DNA from: Poronia punctata
Taxonomy: Eukaryota > Ascomycota > Sordariomycetes > Xylariales > Xylariaceae
Length of the DNA: 64,000 nucleotides
Assembly (NCBI GenBank): GCA_022579005.1
Contig: MU401460.1
Coordinates: 311,886-375,885, forward strand
Direction of reading: 5' to 3'
The position numbers were made by a program, and so were the translations under genes. This document shows positions 23,535 through 34,850 of the stretch, one piece after another (within the stretch, counting starts at the first letter, position 1; each line of letters begins with the position of its first letter). Under the pieces are notes generated by a model. That model had not been told where the DNA came from and searched no databases. It was given only the letters and a program-made list of their open reading frames with translations.

Positions 23535-24416
23535 ATGGGTATCGTCGCACGTCTAGCATCGCGATACAATGCGTACTTCGACCAACGTCCGGGTACGTTA
23601 CCACACTACTACCCACTACCTATCCTCTCCCTTGCTTACCGGCCCAATAACTAACACTCCTTCAATACACGCAGTCCTCACCATGATGGTGACAAACGCC
23701 GTTCTGGGTGGAATCGCCGACACCGTTGCCCAGACAATAACCTCCGTCAAGCAACGATCGCAGAGGAAGCTCGGTAGTGGCACGAAAGACGACCCTTATT
23801 CCATCGAGATCCGCGACTTGAGCAAGAAAGACTCGGCCGATCGCGACCAGTACCTTGATCCTAGGACGTTGGCAACTCCTTTCGATTTCGAGCGCTTGAC
23901 AAGGTTCATGGCCTACGGTTTTGCCATGGCTCCTCTTCAGTTCAAATGGTTCGGTTTCTTGGCGCGGGCCTTCCCCATCACGAAGACAAGCGCTTTCCGC
24001 CCTGCGCTTAAGCGAGTAGCCGTCGACCAGATTTGCTTTGCCCCGGTCAGCGTTGGTCTGTTCTTCACCGTTATGACGATCGCAGAGGGCGGCGGTCGTC
24101 GTGCGGTGGCTATGAAGTTGAAGGATACATATCTGCCGACCCTGAAGGCGAACTGGATGGTCTGGCCTGCCGTCCAAATCATCAACTTCCGCCTGATGCC
24201 GGTACAATTCCAACTTGTAAGTCACTTTCTCATTTACGTCTCACTGTGATGATCATCCTCAACCGTCGAACTTTGATCTGACTTTACAAATAGCCCTTTG
24301 TCGCTACTATTGGTATTGCGTGGACTGCGTATTTGTCCCTTTCCAATGCATCCGAGGACGATGCCTTGATTCATCAGAACGCCGCCCCTTATTCGCCCAA
24401 CATCCGTCTCGAATAA
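23535..24416 (+). CDS. Mpv17/PMP22 family inner-membrane protein (SYM1-like)
   Basis: Three exons, 23535-23592, 23675-24216 and 24294-24416, give 240 aa. The first short exon supplies the N-terminal signature (YNAYFDQRPVLTMMVTNAVL), typical of the family. Later landmarks are DQICFAPVSVGLFF, then LKANWMVWPAVQIINFRLMP, then PFVATIGIAWTAYLS in the last exon. The family comprises four-helix channel-like proteins of the mitochondrial inner membrane or peroxisome. Yeast Sym1 is needed for ethanol use at high temperature. A segment rich in charged residues between helices 1 and 2 (about residues 45-85) is longer than in Sym1. The gene lies 0.84 kb upstream of phosphoglycerate kinase, same strand. 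Confidence 0.9.
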
Positions 24417-25259
24417 GCGCCTAATGTTGAAGCTGTTGGACATGGCCCCGTAGCCCCGGAATCACTTGACGGTAGCCGTAGTCCCGGTCATGTATTTGAT
24501 ATTGCATCAAGGCGTTTGTCGGAGTTCGGATTTGGGTCAACTACCGGGATTTCGGACTGACAGAGAGCGGCGTCTCTCAAAACGCTGAGATTACTTAAGA
24601 TACCACCTTAAGGGTCTTATTCAAGGGACCAAGTAGGTATATAGAAACAAGGATGGAGTTCTGATTTGATCTAAACCTCGGTGCTTTATATTGAATATGC
24701 TTACTTATCAAGATCACAAAGGATGCCGAGGTTCGCTGCACATAAAAGAAAATAATACGGCCACAGGACGGTTAAAGCGCCCGACTCCTGATCGTGACGA
24801 AATGTATTCGGAGCAACGCCAAAGGCAATGATGCTATTACCACACGCCAAGACGTGTTGTTGCACCGCCCACTTTGCAGCAATTACCGATTGACACCGGC
24901 TGGAGAGCTAAATAAGTAGGGCGAATTAGGGGTGTTTAGGGGTACCCAGACAGGTCGGGGTAGAAGCCGTCAGCCTGTAGGTCGCTCACATTCAGCGCAA
25001 AGACGTCACATCCACAACCATGACAGCAGGGGAGCTTCTGCGGTTCGCACCACTTTACCCCACTAGGCTCCGATCCTCTGTAATTGCCCCTCCATCGATG
25101 ACTTTCTTGTTGCGTGCTTTTCCATATCTCATACTCCTCATATCCAACGCGCATTATATTTTTTCTGCAAATACCGCAAAGTGCCACTTAGATATTCCAT
25201 TGCTATTGTCGAACCAATTCTCTATTTTCGCCGACTCGAATCACTCCCGAATCACAAAT
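24417..25259. other. intergenic; presumed PGK promoter
   Basis: This 0.84 kb lies between the Mpv17 gene and the phosphoglycerate kinase start. It has a pyrimidine-rich stretch around 25130-25180 shortly before the ATG, as in highly expressed fungal genes. I could not identify a specific operator. Confidence 0.5.
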
Positions 25260-26685
25260 ATGTCTCTCTCAAGCAAGCTCTCCATTACGGACTGCGACCT
25301 GAAGGGCAAGAGAGTGCTTATCCGGGTACGTCGTACATAAACTCGTCCACGGGGCCGTGACCAGTTTATGCGTACCTTGCAAAATCTAGATCTCGAGCTA
25401 ACAGCTGTGTACCGAAAGGTTGATTTCAACGTCCCCCTCGATGACAATAAGAAGGTCACCAACAACCAGCGCATCGCCGGAGCTATCCCCACCATAAAGC
25501 ATGCCATCGACAATGGCGCCAAGGCAGTGGTCCTAATGTCTCACCTTGGCCGACCTGACGGCAAGGTCAACCCCAAGTATAGCTTGAAGCCTGTCGTTCC
25601 TGAATTAGAGAAGCTGCTCGGCAAGAGCGTCGAGTTCGCCCCTGACTGCGTGGGGCCCGAGGTAGAAGCTATCGTGAACAAGGCCGATAACGGCCAAGTT
25701 GTTCTGCTCGAGAACTTGCGATTCCACGCCGAGGAAGAAGGTTCCTCCAAGGATAGCGAGGGCAAGAAGGTAAAGGCTGATAAGGCCAAGGTAGATGAGT
25801 TCCGCAAGGGTCTTACCGCGCTTGGTGATGTTTACGTCAGTGAGTACTCTCTGTCCTTGCTCTCACACCCGCTGTACAAACGGTCGAAGAGCAGCGTTCT
25901 AATAATCAAATCTCCCAGATGATGCCTTTGGCACAGCTCATCGTGCCCACTCTTCCATGGTCGGCGTGAACCTACCTCAGAAGGCTGCCGGTTTCTTGAT
26001 GAAGAAGGAACTCGACTATTTTGCCAAGGCCCTCGAATCCCCTCAGCGCCCATTCCTCGCTATTCTGGGTGGCTCCAAGGTATCTGACAAGATCCAATTA
26101 ATCGACAATCTACTTGACAAGGTCAACAGCCTAGTCATCACCGGTGGTATGGCGTTCACTTTCAAGAAGACGCTCGAGGGCGTTAAGATCGGCAGCTCCC
26201 TGTTTGATGAGGAAGGCTCCAAGGTCGTAGCTCAGCTGGTCGAGAAGGCAAAGAAGAACAACGTTAAAGTGACACTACCCGTCGACTACGTCATTGCCGA
26301 CAAGTTCGGCGCGGACGCTAAGGTCGCCGCTGCCAACGACAAGGACGGTATTCCCGACGGTTGGTTGGGTCTTGATGTCGGGCCCGAATCCATCAAGCTA
26401 TACGAAGCTGCTATCAAGGAGGCCAAGACCATCCTATGGAACGGCCCCGCCGGCGTCTTCGAAATTGAGAAATTCGCCGGCGGCACCAAGGCCACCCTTG
26501 ATGCCTTCACAACCGCTGTTGCCAACGGCAGCATCGGCATCATCGGTGGCGGTGATACCGCTACCGTCGCTGCCAAGTATGGTGCTGAGAGCAAATGCTC
26601 GCACGTCTCCACTGGCGGCGGCGCCTCGCTCGAGCTCCTGGAAGGCAAGGAGTTGCCCGGTGTTACTGCACTCAGCACCAAATGA
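25260..26685 (+). CDS. pgk1: phosphoglycerate kinase
   Basis: Three exons, 25260-25325, 25419-25839 and 25919-26685, give 417 aa, the standard fungal length. The enzyme transfers the phosphoryl group of 1,3-bisphosphoglycerate to ADP in cytosolic glycolysis. The first intron falls between VLIR and VDFNVPLDD, exactly in the substrate-binding motif, and the second splits [15 protein letters not shown]. Other signatures are [34 protein letters not shown] and the nucleotide-binding IGGGDTAT followed by [14 protein letters not shown]. All key residues are present. Codon use is strongly biased to C-ending codons, as expected for an abundant glycolytic enzyme. The gene is convergent with SEM1. Confidence 0.98.
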
Positions 26686-27416
26686 AGGTTAGGGGCGGTG
26701 CGGCTGTAATGTCGCACCCAATCAGCGGTGAAATAAGACTAGGTACTTACCTACAAGGGAGCCCTAGTTGTGGCGTTATTGTTTGTTAAACTGGGATTTG
26801 ATAAAGATAGAAGAATCATGAATGAGACATGCCAAATAGTACTTGAAATGCTTCGGATGGGATTTGGCAGAAAAGGGGGGACTAGCTTTAATAATGTCAC
26901 TCTTATTTCTGACGTGAGGCTCGTATTGTGTCTTATTCAGAGCCGCCGCATAGAAATCTACCAAGGTAAGTTAAATGGACCTGTCGGGTCGAAATCTCGC
27001 GATATCGGTATACTTGAAAGGTCCACCGGAGTAAATAGGGGAACTAGAGTTTCACGATATGCGGCCCGCGGAGCAGTCGTGTGCAACATATTTAGAGCCG
27101 GAAGCTGAGTCTATTCATGTTCCCATCGTCATTCCTCGCCTTGCGTTATACCCTTTAAGTTTTTTAGTTTTTTTCTCCCGTCGACTAGACAACTCTCAAA
27201 TGCCGCCCTAGCCATACACGCATACACATCTTACTCTGGCCTGGCCACATAGGTGTGTTTGAGTTGCTGTCCTCCCCGGGAGTGTCGAACTGGTATCATA
27301 TTTTCGTTTTCTTTTTGCCCAGCTAAAATTTAGGCTTGTTCAACACATCCGTCCATCCATCCATCCAGCAATTATTTGTTTTTTTCTTCTTCTCTCGTTC
27401 CGACATAATTATTCCT
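26686..27416. other. convergent intergenic region (PGK and SEM1 3' ends)
   Basis: This 0.73 kb lies between two convergent stops. It contains a (CATC)n tract near 27350-27366 and T-rich stretches consistent with 3' processing signals. No gene was seen. Confidence 0.55.
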
Positions 27417-27968
27417 TCATCTCCTCTTTGAAGCGTCGACCTTTTTTAGTTCCTCACTATAATTTGTATTAGTACCGGGAAAGCAACGAAAAAAGGCAAG
27501 GAATTTTCGTGAGGGGAAAGGGAAAAGGGAAGAGGGAAAAGGGAAGAGGGAAAAGGGAAGAGGGAAAAGGGAAGAGGGAAAAGGTGAAAAATATACCGAA
27601 GCTGTGCAGAAAAGTCATCGCTCGTATCATCGTCATCCCAACTCTCTTCCCATAGATGTTCTGTCGTGCTATTGCCACTGGCTGTTTGTTGGGCTGCTGA
27701 CTCGGTTTCTTGGGCGGGCCAATCTGTTTTTCGTTTTTGTCAGTTTAGTTTTTTTTTTTTTTTTTCGCGTGGGGGCAAGGAAGGGAGATAGGTGAGATGG
27801 ATAGGAAAGGAAATAGATGGGGGAATAACCTTCTACGGGAAAGTCCTCGAATTCATCATCTTCTTCTAATGCCGCGGCCGATTTCTGTTGCGTCTGTTCG
27901 GGCTTCGCTGCGTCGGTTGCGGTACCGGGGACGGGTTTGTCGGTTGGTTTACTTGTTGAGGCGGCCAT
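27417..27968 (-). CDS. sem1: 26S proteasome subunit SEM1/DSS1
   Basis: Three minus-strand exons, 27968-27830, 27723-27597 and 27456-27417, give 101 aa. The spliced protein contains LEEDDEFEDFPVEDWPAQ, then HLWEESWDDDDTSDDFS, then QLREELKKVDASKRR, the full set of acidic and C-terminal helix motifs of the family. DSS1/Sem1 is a small intrinsically disordered protein. It is part of the proteasome lid and also serves the TREX-2 mRNA export complex and, in organisms that have it, BRCA2. The first donor is the weak GTTATT and the second is GTATAT; both junctions restore conserved sequence, so the model is firm. The second intron carries a purine/pyrimidine repeat. Confidence 0.93.
27509..27583. repeat. 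GGGAAAAGGGAAGA repeat inside SEM1 intron 2
   Basis: About five units of a 14-bp purine repeat occupy most of the second intron of SEM1; in the transcript it reads as a long pyrimidine tract upstream of the acceptor. Confidence 0.85.
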
Positions 27969-29183
27969 GTTTATTTTTTTGGTTTGTTGATTGGGAGATA
28001 CCTATGTGTGGGATCAAGGGGGGAGGGGGGGGGGCGTTCGTTCGTTCGTGGTAGGAGGAGGTTCGTCTTGTGTTGTGGTGGTGGTGGTGGTGGTGGTGGT
28101 GGTAAAAGAGGATATGATATGGATGCAACTCAATTGCGGCTCTCAGTATGACGACCTTCTATCGGACTCAGCTGTTTGCTAGGTAGTCTGACCAAAACAT
28201 AAAGTAAGGTAGAGGGGGATGGCGGCTCGGCCCTGCAGCTGGCGAGACCGTTGCCAGGCTGCCATTTCCATTGTTCAGGTACCCAAGGTAAGGTACTACG
28301 TGGCGGCTTACTAGCTATTTCTGGCTAATATGGGGGCTTTGAGAGAACAGAACTTTACTAACTAAACTAAGTAATATAAATGCGTTGCTATTTACAAGCA
28401 AGCCAATCAAATAATGCCTAAACTAAGAATTGGGGAATTTCCTACTTGTAGCGTTGGCGTATTTTTGGCGGTCGCAGCCTAAAACATTTCCATGTACACG
28501 TCAAGAAGAGGTACAAGCACGGGACGGCTTTCAAATGGCATAATGTACCGTCAAGTCCGGACAGAACGTATAAAAATATACAGGGAACATCCATCATAGA
28601 AGGAACGGGTCGATTAGGTAGCACGAGTCAGGCTTTGTCTGGTTCCTGACTGTTTATGTAGGTCTACTTTTTAAGACAGTGCTTTAAATGCGACCTTATA
28701 ATGGATACAAGTTGATAAATAAAAAGTCCAAACAAAAAGTCCTTGAAGATTTATTCTTACATCTATCTTTTCCTTGTATTACACCAGCCTACCTGAATAG
28801 AACTTACGGAATATCATATTTGCCCCACTCTCCTGCATCGACCTCGTCATTCTTCGAGTCCTCTCTCGTTCCTATCTATCCCTACTTTTTTTTCTTTAGT
28901 AAGGCTGTACTCTAGCTCATATGAACCGACTGGAACTGCTCGACGAGGTCTTTGAAAAAACTGACTTCCAGCTCGGCACATTCGGAAATTAGTCGGGAGG
29001 TGCCCCTTGTGTTGTTCTAGCGCTTATTTTATATTCTTTCTGTATACTTTCTATCTCACCTCGTCTCGAACCCGTTTTGCTTGAGAGGAAGTTGTGGCTA
29101 TAGACAACATTGTATCATAGTATTCCTATGAGCAGAGAGCGTCAACAACTCCCCGGTCCACTTGCTCATATCGGTGGCTCATC
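27969..29183. other. divergent intergenic region (SEM1 and IML2 promoters)
   Basis: This 1.2 kb lies between two divergent starts. G runs at about 28018-28033, a (GGT)n tract and AT-rich DNA. No gene was seen. Confidence 0.55.
28074..28102. repeat. (GGT)n microsatellite
   Basis: About nine GGT units in the SEM1/IML2 intergenic region. Confidence 0.85.
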
Positions 29184-30107
29184 ATGAGTCGGTTCAGTAG
29201 CTGGTTCAGGGGCTCAGGCTCCAAGGCGAGCAGCATCAAAACGAGCGGTGCCGATGGTGCTCCGCAGGTCAATCTCCATGATCAGGCTATTGAGTTGCTT
29301 CGGGACGCCATGATGGGCGCGGATCTGATCATGAACGACGACATCGACGGTGCCGAAGAACGTCTCAAGCAAGGGGATTCGACCTACCACTCGTTCGGCC
29401 TGGCCGTCTGTGTCTTCATGAGGAGTATCCTAGGTTTCGAGAAGGACGTGATGGCCGATGCCGGTAGACGCCTCGCCGAGGTCGAGACGGCTGCTTGGGC
29501 CGAGATAAAAAAGGCCGAGAAGGAGGCTTCCATCTCGGGCCGTCCGACGGAGAGGATACATCCGCCCGGGAGCGAATATCAGTTGGTCCTGGCCGAGTCC
29601 TACCTCATGTCGGCGCTCATCGGCGTTCTACACGAGAGCCTGACCGAAGCGCTCAAGAGCTTCTATAAGCTACGAAAGGCGTATACAGCGCTAGAGACGA
29701 TCTTGCAGGCCGAAAAGGCTTATTTCAAAAAACATGGTCTACAGACCGACCCCGAGCCCGAGACAGCTCGGCCGTCGGGAAAGATGCCCGGTAGCTTTGA
29801 TGACGACACCGATCTCGAATTTCAGGATGCGGATGAATCACTTGCCGGCCAGCCGACTCCACTGGAATATGAAGGACACCTTGAAAATGGCGGCATCAAC
29901 GAGGCCGAGAAAACCCTTAAAAACCTATCGCTAAAGGATGGGGAGAAATCTGGATCATCCCCGAGCGGTTCAGAAAGTGATCCGAAAGAGGAGGTTTTCT
30001 CTGATCCGATTGATGCTTTTGTTCATTCGTAAGTTATCCCTTAATCTCAACCTTCTTTCGCGGCACGTCATTTGGTGATGCAACGGGGGGGGGGGGGGGG
30101 GGGGCCG

Positions 30108-30154
<47 letters not shown>

Positions 30155-31738
30155 CGGGGGGGGGGGGGGGGGGGGGTNNNNNNNNNNTGTTTTTTTTTTT
30201 TCCTTTTTTTTCTTTTTTTTTTTGTTTTTTTTCCCTTTATATAAAAATTTCTTTGGGGCAAGTTAATTGGGGTATGCACCGCCCCCCCCCCCCCCCCCCC
30301 TTTTTAACTCTACCTTTTGTCTCTCGTACCCAACATCGGGTCACGTGCTTACGTTTTACCATAGTGGAGCAACGATGTGTTTCGGCGTTCTTCTTCTCAT
30401 CATCTCGCTCGTGCCACCGGCGTTCTCCCGTCTCCTATCTATTATTGGTTTTAGGGGTGACCTTGAACGAGGAATAGAGATGCTCTGGCAAAGTTCCCAC
30501 TACGAAAACATCAACGGGGCCGTCGCCGGCCTTATGCTCCTAGCTTATTACAATGGACTTTTAGGATTTGCCGACATCGTCCCATCCGAAGCAGATGTGG
30601 AAAGGGGCGCAATCGTCGGCTACCCGGCAGAAAGACTGGCAGGGCTTCTTGTCAAACTGCGAGGCAGGTATCCGGACAGCGGGCTCTGGCGGTTTGAAGA
30701 AGCGCGCAGCCGAGGGAACAGGCGAGACCTGACGGGCGCGCTGGAGATTCTGAAGAACAACGAATCCAAAATGAAGCAGGTGGCAGCACTGAACAGCTTC
30801 GAGCTGTCCCTCGACGCGACATACGTCCACGATTTCGCGAGAGCGCGCGACGAATATCTGCGGTGCATAGAGCTGAATAACTGGAGCCCTTCGCTGTATT
30901 ACTATTTTGCCGGTTGCTCTCAGCTGGAAATCTACCGAGATGCATACTTTGCCAGCCCCAAAGATCAATCCAAGATTAGCGCAGCCAAGAAGAGGGCGGA
31001 AGAGCTTCTCCGAAAGGCGCCTTCTGTAGCTGGGAAGAAGCGGTTCATGGCGCGTCCTCTGCCTTTTGAGGAGTTTGTTGTTCGCAAGATGCAAAAGTGG
31101 GAGGAGAGGTCCAAGTCGCTAGGGGCAGATCTTGCCGACGTCATTGGAATTAGCCCGATCCAGGAAATGATCTACCTGTGGAACGGTCTGAAGAAGATGT
31201 CGGCGGAAGAGCTCGGCCAGGCAACCGAATATCTCTCCTGGGATAGACTGACTTGCTCGCAAGAGATTCAAGCTAAACTTGGGGATGAGACGGAAGAGCA
31301 GGCGTTGTATGACCTGTGTTACGCGGCCATTTCACGTAACCTAGGGGATTTTGACAAAGCTAGGACCAAGCTAGACGAAATCATAAGTCTTGACAGGTAC
31401 GGTCCGAACCGGCATCCCCATTCTTTAGATATCTACTTCAAACATCCTTGACTAACAACCCAATGTCATATAGATCTGCTTTCAAGGGCACGACAAAAGA
31501 CGATTACATCCCACCCGCAGCCCACTACGAGATGGCGGTTCTCATATGGGCCGAGGGACAGGGACAGATGGCATCATCACCAACAGAGACGAAGAAATGC
31601 GTCGAAGATTGTCAATCCTGGCTCGATAAAGTCGCCAAGTGGGACTCGTATATTCTTGATGGTAGAGTCAGCATGCGAGTACAAGCCGGCCTCGACACGC
31701 TTAGATGGTATAAGAGCGAACACGGCATGGCCTCTTGA
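29184..31738 (+). CDS. IML2-like TPR protein (TTC39/IML2 family)
   Basis: Three exons, 29184-30028, 30365-31396 and 31474-31738, give 713 aa. Motifs include HDQAIELLRDAMMGADLIMN near the start, then SGATMCFGVLLLIISLVPPA, a hydrophobic helix restored exactly by joining exons 1 and 2. The continuation is GFRGDLERGIEMLWQSS, with further tetratricopeptide-like helices. This is the DUF3808/IML2 family: a protein of the mitochondrial outer membrane and nucleus implicated in inclusion-body clearance via lipid droplets in yeast. An acidic Ser-rich linker fills residues ~190-280. Intron 1 is 336 nt, much longer than the others, and contains a poly-G tract and ten Ns. The coding sequence is not affected by the gap. 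Confidence 0.87.
30086..30187. other. poly-G tract ending in a run of 10 N
   Basis: About 90 bases of nearly pure G are followed by ten Ns at 30178-30187, then T-rich sequence. It lies wholly in IML2 intron 1. The true length is unknown; this is an assembly scar or a low-confidence homopolymer. A 20-base C run follows at about 30281-30300. Confidence 0.9.
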
Positions 31739-32536
31739 TTTTGATGTTTCCCCCTTTTCTGGTTTTTTTATTTTCACATGGCGGGGCGTTTAAAGGGGAT
31801 TGTTAAATCACTTAGAGCGCCTGACTACGGGTGGATAGACGACATAGAATTAGTAACGTCTGGGATATTGCAAGACAAACCCGGGAATCAATATTAGAAT
31901 GCATTGGGTTATTATCGAGGCGAAATATCATTAGACCTTTGCTGGGTTCTTTATTCATGCATTCATTGTGTCTATTTCATCTGCTTTACATACATTGTGT
32001 TGGTCCTGCGGTGATGTCCAGTAATATCACGACCTCCCGTCTCTTAAAATATTCATGCCGACTATCCCATGCTGAATGATGGGAATCATTACTATTTTAT
32101 CTTTTAGATCTTCTTCTTCTTCTTCTTCTCCGGTTTTAACTGTTATTTTTAATGCAGGATACTTAGGTAAGAGTTAAAGTTGACGGGTTAATAATTTGTC
32201 AGAGTAACATAAAACGTAACACGGTGACCGTCGGACATTTGTCATAGGAGATCAAACACCAACATCGGAAAGCTACCTAAGGTTAGCAGGTACTAACCTA
32301 CCTACACATACACATAGGTACTTACTCGTAGTGTCTACCTTACATACATACATACTCACTTACTCGTACTTGAATCATATCAATAACATCATTCCGTAAA
32401 GAAACCAAAGGCGGAATAACTCTATAGCGCTGTTAGGAATCGGACATAACTCCACTTATGGTGTATGCTTCAGGACGTAGGTATCTTCCGTTACCTACCA
32501 CGAACAACCATCCCCAAGAAGTAAAAGAAACCTCAA

Positions 32537-32569
32537 CCCATCCATCCATCCATCCATCCATCCATCCAT
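32537..32569. repeat. (CATC)n microsatellite
   Basis: About eight CATC units in tandem. Confidence 0.85.
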
Positions 32570-33078
32570 CACACACAAAAGAAAAGAAAGGCAAAAGGAA
32601 ATGCCCCTTACTTGAGCAGACAATCTGTATGTTAAGGTATGTATCTATGTGGTTAAGTTAGGTAGGATGGAAAGAAACAAGGGAAACACATACGGACTCT
32701 TGAAGGAGACAATCCTATATCGAAAATAAACAAAAGCCAAAGTGTCAATACGACTTTATCCCATTCATATCTTCAAGTCTGTAGAAAAGAAGAAAAAAAA
32801 AAAACAGACAAGCGAAGGCTAGCTATGTAGATAGCTACTTAGGTAGGTAGGTAAGCTACATGTTATCGAAGTGAAGTACAGACATTAGCATCGAGGAGGT
32901 CATCAAGATCATTACAACAATGTATGTAGATATGTACAAACTTTGGGGAGAACGTTGGTTTAGAGTTCTCGAAAATCTTTCCGGGTTCTATGACCAGAGA
33001 GGGAGAGAGAGGGTATCGACAAGCGCAAACACAAACCGCGCAGCGCGCTGGCTGATGAAAGAAAATCAAAGAATTTTT

Positions 33079-33113
33079 CTTCTTCTTCTTCTTCTTCTTC
33101 TTCTTCTTCTTCT
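33079..33113. repeat. (TTC)n microsatellite
   Basis: About eleven TTC units about 120 bp beyond the stop of the minus-strand serine-rich gene, probably in its 3' region. Confidence 0.85.
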
Positions 33114-33231
33114 TTCCATTCCATCAACAAAACGAAAAAGGAATGATACCGTCAAAAAAAAAAAGTCGACAAGACGGAGAATAAAAAGAAAACCGCCTAG
33201 CAAGAATTTAATTTAATTCATCATCATCAAA

Positions 33232-34819
33232 TCACTCGCTTTCCCACGGGTCACCACCTCCGTCATCGACATCGACTTCGACTTCGTACGTCGTGCCCAG
33301 AGCCTCCTTTCCTTGACGAATCATATCCTTGAGACGGGCGTTGAAGTCGTTGATCCGTAGATCGGCCTCCATCTCGTCCTTTATGCGTTTCGCCGCCAAG
33401 CTCTTGGCCTTGGCATCTAGTCTCGGACTGTTGTCTTTGATGTCGAGGATGGAGTCCCGCTTGCCCAACTTTACCGGTGAGGCGGACGATGTCGAGATGG
33501 CGCTTTGGGTTCTCCGGTGACCGCCGCCGCTGCCGCGCTTCGTGTAAGGACTGGGACTCGGGATGCGCGATAGTTCCTGTTGTTGTGCGAATGTGCTGGG
33601 CGATTGCGGACGGCTGCTGGCGACCGGGATTCTGCTGGGCGTGTGCGCCTTCATATTTGGTGATGGTCGACCGGACGCGAAGCTCGCGGGCTCGCGGTCG
33701 AACCCGTATCCGGAACCGGCTATGCTCGGTCGGCCGGCGCCGTGATGATTCAAGACGGACGTCGTGGTAACCCGGCTTACCGGTTTGCTGATGCGACGTG
33801 CTAGTGGCCGCTCTGTCGGGCGCTGCACAGGTCGGCGCGAGGATGCCCGGGATGCCTGAGACGGCGGCCGGCTCACATCGGCCGGGTCGGTAACCATGAC
33901 CCAATTCTTCTCGAGCTCGTTGGTGGGTGTGCCGTATGATATCTGTCTTCGCTTTGCTGCCGGGGGCGGCGTGGACTCTGGCGTCTCGCGTTCGTAGTGG
34001 AAGACGGAATAGTCCGACGGCGGCAACTCTGTGTAGAAGTGACCAGTCTCATGCGCCTGCTCATGGCCCCAGCCCCAGCCTCGGCTGTCTTCTAACGCCT
34101 GCTGATGTTGCTGTTGTCCACCCGATCCAGACATTTCATAACCCGCACCACCACCGGCGTAAAACCCGCGAAAACCACCAGACCTGCAAAACTCCCACAC
34201 TTTGCCAACAACTCCGCCAATAGTATTTATCGCGAAGGAGCTCCAACCAGAAGACGTCTGGGTTTTCGTGCCAGCTGGTCGGGAACCCCTGGCATCGCCT
34301 TCGTCGTCCCATGGTCTCTTGGAGCCAAGAGCCCGTCTATAATCGACATCGGAATGATAACTGCTTTCCAAGCTCCCGGCCTCCTCCTTGCTGTGCCGCC
34401 CTCGGTCGGGAGTATCCATCACTCCGGCAAGGTAATACCGACCATCTCTCTCCGTCCTTCGCAAGTCGTATTCGGAACGTAGATCGGCTCGAACATCCAT
34501 CATACTATCGAGCACATGCGCATCGTTTGACATTCGCCAGTCGTTGTTCGTCGCCGCCGCCGCCGCCGCCACTGTCAATTCTCTCGGTCCGACTCGTTTC
34601 CTCTTGAAGTTGGATATCGGCGTCGACAAGCCATATTGTAGACTTCCGGTAGACTCCGCCAGATATACCGAACTCGATACCGAGGGCGATTTCGGGGTTC
34701 GGAATAGTCCGGCATGTACACCGGTGAATGCACTGCTAGCACTACTACCTTTACCTCCCCCGCCGTTGGTCAGATCGAGATGAAAGTTGTTAGACATTAA
34801 GAGGCTGGGGTTAGAGGAC

Positions 34820-34821
<2 letters not shown>
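33232..34821 (-). CDS. conserved serine/arginine/glycine-rich protein of unknown function
   Basis: A single exon of 529 codons. Much of it is disordered and rich in Ser, Arg, Gly and Pro. Three segments look conserved: LSTPISNFKRKRVGPRE near residues 65-81 (a possible nuclear localisation signal), GWSSFAINTIGGVVGKVWEF near residues 192-211 followed by FRGFYAGGGAGYE, and a basic/acidic helix near the C-terminus (AAKRIKDEMEADLRINDFN) before an acidic tail. The central tryptophan-glycine motif recalls conserved but uncharacterised Pezizomycotina proteins, judged from memory only. No catalytic motif is visible. The ATG is preceded directly by a (GA)n tract. Its length, lack of in-frame stops and codon bias make it a real gene. 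Confidence 0.8.

Positions 34822-34850
<29 letters not shown>

Larger units (their letters stand above)
31739..33231. other. intergenic, microsatellites
   Basis: This 1.5 kb lies between two convergent genes (IML2 and the serine-rich gene). (CTT)n lies near 32108-32126, (CATC)n at 32537-32569 and (TTC)n at 33079-33113. TACTCGTA occurs at 32323 and 32361. No gene was seen. Confidence 0.6.

Noticed and set aside
32537..32569. possible CRISPR-like array or telomeric repeat
   Set aside because: It is a plain CATC microsatellite with no spacers.
33263..33904. 213-codon minus-strand frame
   Set aside because: Out-of-frame shadow of the serine-rich gene.
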